Shown here one piece after another: positions 59,960 through 64,000 of a stretch of 64,000 nucleotides of DNA. A program made the translations under genes and the position numbers. Each line of letters begins with the position of its first letter. Position 1 is the first letter of the stretch. The notes under the pieces were generated by a model. The model was not told the origin of the DNA and searched no databases. It saw only the letters and a program-made list of their open reading frames with translations. The stretch is from Antedon bifida. Lineage: Eukaryota; Echinodermata; Crinoidea; Comatulida; Antedonidae. The stretch lies in contig OY727097.1 in the NCBI GenBank assembly GCA_963402885.1, forward strand, positions 28,513,401 to 28,577,400, in the 5' to 3' direction.

Positions 59960-60445
59960 TTTGTAAACATCGAGGAATTCACAGAACGTATCGAATTCTG
60001 TATATAGTGTGTTGAGCATATTGACTACCATCATTGGCGTGGCAGTAGCGCAGATGGCTGTAAAGCCAACCAAATCAGAGAAAAGCATGGTAACAGAGTC
60101 TATAGTCTTAGTTTCCACTGGTTCATCCCGCCAAAGTTTCTTGGCAACATCGGCCGGGAATATAGACTCGAGTAAATCAACGTTTTTCTTTCTTTCTGAG
60201 TCTAAAGCTTTACTCGTCTGTTCTAATTTATCTTTTAGTTTGTCCATTCGTCTTTTTAGGCCATCTTGAGCCTTGGTCTGTTCGCCCATTAGGATGACGT
60301 CACGGGTAGCATCGTGAATGGGTATATCGGCCAGGTACAGTCCCCGGCCGGTTAGTTCTTCTAATTTAGCTACGCACGGTGATCCAAGAAATAATACGCA
60401 GTCCATTCGTGATAGAAATATCATCTGCCCTTTGATTTCTGTTGC
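59960..60445 (-). CDS. GUCY1A: GUCY1A exon: end of PAS-like region, coiled coil and start of cyclase domain (162 residues)
   Basis: Exon of 486 bases, in phase at both ends; acceptor TTATTTCAG before 60445, donor GTAAGT after 59960. Residues 1-20 (I-K-G-Q-M to L-F-L-G-S-P-C) end the HNOBA region. [13 protein letters not shown] and G-E-Q then lead into a Lys/Glu-rich helix of about 40 residues (the signalling coiled coil). S-I-F-P-A-D-V-A and [15 protein letters not shown] open the cyclase domain; the Asp in F-S-D-L-V-G-F is the first metal-binding aspartate, present here and absent from beta. Internal Met codons are not starts: the reading frame continues upstream to the acceptor and the family has several hundred more residues. 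Partner: the beta gene on the same strand at lower coordinates. Confidence 0.95.
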
Positions 60446-61806
60446 CTGAAATAATATGTATAATATAAATAGATTATAATCATATTTTGTGCTGGAATTA
60501 TAAGCTTCGGGCTGTTTTCTTTTTTTGCCATGAATAAATTTATATTTTTACACTATTTTATTCATCTATTGCAGATTATAGAATAGTTGGGACAGGTATT
60601 TTACTAATTTGTTCAGCGTATAACAAAAGTAATACTGCACCTCATAAACGCATTTGAATTGATTAATGAGTAACAACCCTTATCCATCCCGGGCTAACCG
60701 CGTAAATCACGTCACCACGTAATGCATTACTTATGCGATGCGCATAACTTCATTATCGGACCTCATTTTTAACGATTATTTTGGGACGATTGTATATTTG
60801 TGTAATCATCTTACTTTTTAAAGTTATATCAATAAGCACCGTATTTCACACATTGTGAAATTTCGATCGATACATTCAATTATTACGCGCACTTTCGTTG
60901 AAAGGCCTTTAATGACTTCAATAATTTGGAGTCATTATATTTCTAAATAAACTATCGCTTTTCTATCGATTTCTGACGTTCAGAAAGTTTGCAATATCAT
61001 TAAAGTGAATTTTCCCTTAAAGTTATATAATTGTATGTTTTGCAATGGAATTTGACAAATGGTGTTAAGTTAAAAGCATTTGCCGATTATTGGAGAATTG
61101 TGGATTGTGTGGGATAGTACATAGCGGACGCATGATCTATGGATTATAGATGAAAATAGCAACTTACAGTACTTTTTAAAAATGCATCTATTGCGACTGA
61201 GGTGAAACAGTCCATTTACCGTTGATCAATGAATATTGATTATGACGTTAAAATGAATAGGTCTAGAAAAAGATGTTTTAGCCTTACAGACAATATGATA
61301 TGAAAAGAGATTTTTCCCTCACTTGACCTTCGTAAACTCTGCGATCCATTCACTATATCTCCCCTTTATTGAACATAAATAACCATTTATTATTATCTTG
61401 GTAGGATATTAAATGAAAATAGATTTCTAATAATTAAAGTATATTAAACTCCTTAGGCATTTTGGAAGATCTTGATGATGTGCTACCAATGATGATGTGC
61501 TACCTTAGAGATGGCATTTTACTTCTTCTGAGGAAGAGTTATCCGCAGGCGATCATTATTGTCCCACTAATAATTTCCTTATTAAATCAATTCCTTTTCT
61601 CTTCATACTTAATGTTATAATCAATAACCTATCAGGTGGTTAATAGCTTAATGACGCTAATTAACTACGAACTATTCTTGAAGAAGGCATATTACCTAAT
61701 GTTATCGACTGATTTCCCTACAGAAATATTAAAAAAAAATATTTTTCTAACAACACAGTGCTCCTCGCCTTTTGACCCTAACGTTTTCGATTCTTTCATA
61801 AACAAA

Positions 61807-62136
61807 CTTTCTTTCTTTTCTTTCTCTTTATTTTTCTTTCTTTTCTTTCTCTTTCTTTTTCTTTCTTTTCTTTCTCTTTCTTTTTCTTTCTTTTTTTCTA
61901 TTTCTTTTTTTTCTCTTTCTTTTCTTTTTCTTTCTTTTCTTTCTCTTTTTTTCTTTCTCTTTTTTTCTTTCTCTTTCTTTCTTTTCTTTCTCTTTATTTT
62001 TCTTTCTTTTCTTTCTTTTTTTCTATTTCTTTTTTTTCTCTTTCTTTTCTTTTTCTTTCTTTTCTTTCTCTTTTTTTTCTTTCTCTTTCTTCTTTCTCTT
62101 CCTGTTTCCTTCTTTCCTTTTTTTTTTTTTCTTTTT
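61807..62136. repeat. Long TTTC/CTTT pyrimidine tract
   Basis: About 330 bases almost entirely T and C, built of TTTC, TTTTC and CTTT, with larger blocks such as TTTTTTTCTATTTCTTTTTT repeating internally. In the alpha transcript this would be a purine (GAAA) tract. Open frames (poly-Phe/Ser plus, poly-Lys/Arg minus) are artefacts. Confidence 0.95.
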
Positions 62137-63802
62137 ATTTTAAGCCAAATTGTCAATCTTGTTCTGAATTCCGAAAACCATTCTGAACTCTATTCATGTG
62201 TCTGTCCAAATCATTTTACTGTCTTTTCAACTTATTTACACACGAGTGCATACAGGTTCATGTTAATTTCATTCGGTATGTACAGCAACTTTACAATATT
62301 GATTTCCTTGGTAATGTTTCGATTGTATCACACATTTGTTTCGTCCTGCCACATACTCTGATGTTTATAACTCAAACTTCATGACTCGAGAATAAATATT
62401 CAATATAATCATTTTACTCTTTCTGGCTTGTTTTAAGAAACATGTTACTATTGTATATATTTATTATATTATTTTAAAATCTTAATTAATTAGTTAATGT
62501 TCAATTTGATAGGAGTTTATACCAGGTCTTCATTTAAATTTTTATTGTGCATTGTTTGTAATCTCGTTCTTCATCTTTTTCTAGCTTATTGCATAAATGA
62601 AGTGATGAATGGATGTAAAGTTTTGAAGGACGTGACATGCGCAATTGGACCTAATTCTGGACACAATAAGGAACAATTTTCTTAACTAATCTGCCCCTAA
62701 AGAATTACCAAATTCAAAATTATACTCAAAATAGCACTCCTAACATATTCGTCTTTAAATAGCAATTTGTGTCTTGCTTTTGTAATTTCATCCTAATCTC
62801 TATAATTTCGTCATCAGAATACTCACTAAAAATATAGCCAACAATTTGGCGCCAACGAAGTAATTTCGACGTAGCAAACGGCTTACGACGTAGTTTTACA
62901 TTTTAACGGAAATTGGAGTAAACGAAATGTAAACACTATTTCTTGTTGTCACATTTATTTGAATTGTTCTGCTAGAGTGGGTTCTATTACTAATTCAAAA
63001 TGGATGAATGAACGCATTTGAATTGTTAATAATTTAACTTTCTGATCGTGACAAGCGACTAAACCCAGTCTAAGATAAAGACTGCATTTGATAGGAAAAT
63101 CGGACAACAAACAAACAATTAATGGTGATATTGGATTAGAAGCACGTTGTTAAGTACTATATGCAAATGCATAAATCAACAGCCATTTTATGCTTGTCAT
63201 CCGTAGTTACTGCGCATGAGCAATGGGTCTACTACAAAGCATTCATTTAAAACACTATTTTCTAATTTAACTAATAAAGTTTTTAAGTATTTATCGATGT
63301 TTTTTATTTTTAAATTAAGAACTTGAATTGTTATATATCCCTGCTGCGCATGTCTGGACTAAATTTTGATTTACTAGTACGGTTATAAAGTTAAAACTAC
63401 TGCGAAAATGTCAGTCTCAGATAAGTAGAAATTACTCGCTGTACAACCTCATTTCCATTTTTATTCAGATGTTGAAAATGTTAAAAGTGTCAAACGAATT
63501 GCTCGGGGTTGGTAATGTAATATTCCTCGCCTTATGTATATAGATTTTATACCTTTTATATTTTCTTTTTAACATCCTATGACACGACCATATTTAGTAA
63601 TAATAGGGTTATTTGGTAATAATGTGACGTCATATTTCCAATAACTGCCTGTTTAATTTGTGTAGTTGTTGAAATAAAAGTCATGAAGAAAATTCTTTCG
63701 ATTTTAATAGTAAAAATTGTCAATAGAAATCGACCTTTTGGCTTAATGTGTTCGTGTTAGCATGTTTCGACATGCGCACAAATGGGACATGTTGAGGTGC
63801 AA

Positions 63803-63912
63803 AGGTAATAAAGAACGTACACATAGCGAAATCAAAAGCAACGGATCATCCGAACTGTCGCTTTTGATTGGTCAAATTACTTGTGCGATGTCCTTGTGGA
63901 GAGCAAGCTTAG
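63803..63912. mobile_element. Worn family B MITE
   Basis: AAGGTAATAAAGAACGTACA, GAACTGTCGCTTTTGATTGG, TCAAATTACTTGTG and GTGGAGAGCAAGCTTA recall the family B centre and right end. Confidence 0.6.
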
Positions 63913-64000
63913 AGGTATCAAACCTGACTCTTAAAAAAAGAGGCTAAAGATTCCATGGACTCTACTTCAAACCGTTGTCAGAAGTTATTTTGTCAATATT

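Larger units (their letters stand above)
51851..64000 (-). other. GUCY1A: Soluble guanylate cyclase alpha gene, overall span (5' end outside window)
   Basis: Gene-level entry. The C-terminal 314 residues are encoded by exons 60445-59960, 57310-57167, 53077-52923 and 52010-51851. Introns are about 2.6, 4.1 and 0.9 kb; phases are 0, 0 and 2. The N-terminal half (regulatory and start of PAS-like domain, roughly 350 residues or more in relatives) must lie beyond 64000; I found no matching exon between 60446 and 64000. The product is the alpha partner of the haem-bearing beta subunit encoded downstream. Wording such as [13 protein letters not shown] is at least as close to vertebrate alpha-2 as to alpha-1, so I treat it as the alpha gene before the vertebrate duplication and do not assign a number. 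Confidence 0.9.
60446..64000 (-). other. Upstream GUCY1A intron (to window edge)
   Basis: No alpha exon recognised here although the gene must continue. Contains a TTTC tract (61807-62136) and a worn family B copy (63803-63912). Nothing else seen in 60500-61800 or 62150-63800. Confidence 0.65.

Noticed and set aside
61160-61230. Possible upstream alpha exon ending in a GTAAGT-like donor
   Set aside because: The minus-strand sequence before the donor has stops in all frames nearby and no similarity to the alpha HNOBA region.
61636-62361. 241-codon plus frame rich in Phe/Ser and 154-codon minus frame rich in Lys/Arg
   Set aside because: Translations of the TTTC tract; purely compositional.

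Overview
This is AT-rich (about two-thirds A+T by eye), intron-rich animal nuclear DNA packed with repeats. No bacterial, phage, CRISPR or organelle features are visible. The palindrome TAGGCCTA recurs about 20 times, the intergenic DNA is full of short foldback transposons, and both recognisable genes resemble vertebrate orthologues. I infer a marine invertebrate deuterostome, most likely an echinoderm; species and class cannot be fixed from sequence alone.

Two protein-coding genes are supported, both on the minus strand and both incomplete. (1) A soluble guanylate cyclase beta-1 subunit (GUCY1B1-like): exons at 21480-21553, 6965-7065, 2855-3833, 760-985 and 56-196, running off the left edge. 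A candidate exon holding only the start codon lies at 33982-33984. With that Met the predicted protein puts the haem-ligand histidine at residue 105 and the Y-x-S-x-R motif at 135-139, exactly as in mammals. (2) A soluble guanylate cyclase alpha subunit (GUCY1A-like): four C-terminal exons at 59960-60445, 57167-57310, 52923-53077 and 51851-52010; its N-terminal exons lie beyond 64000. Alpha lies upstream of beta in the same orientation, the arrangement of the adjacent vertebrate genes. The two products should form the alpha/beta heterodimer that senses nitric oxide through beta haem and makes cGMP at a shared active site: alpha carries the metal-binding aspartates, beta the guanine-recognising glutamate.

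The rest is introns and intergenic DNA rich in non-autonomous elements. Family A (ends AGCTCTGTCTACAC, about 13 copies) and family B (ends AGCTTGGTTCCCACTAG, about 19 copies in two size classes) have TTA/TAA target duplications, as Tourist-like PIF/Harbinger MITEs do. Family C (three copies of 320-350 bp) ends in TTAAAGATGTATTGTCCCCC. Two copies of an element ending CAGTGGCGTAAC look hAT-like. There are also LINE-like 3' tails, tRNA-derived SINE-like pieces, a 30-bp minisatellite grown out of a family B element, a near-perfect palindrome of about 180 bp, several local tandem repeats, a long ATC microsatellite and a long TTTC tract. The short open frames over these repeats are not genes. No novel multi-gene system is apparent; the most interesting items are the conserved cyclase pair, its splice details and the repeat biology.
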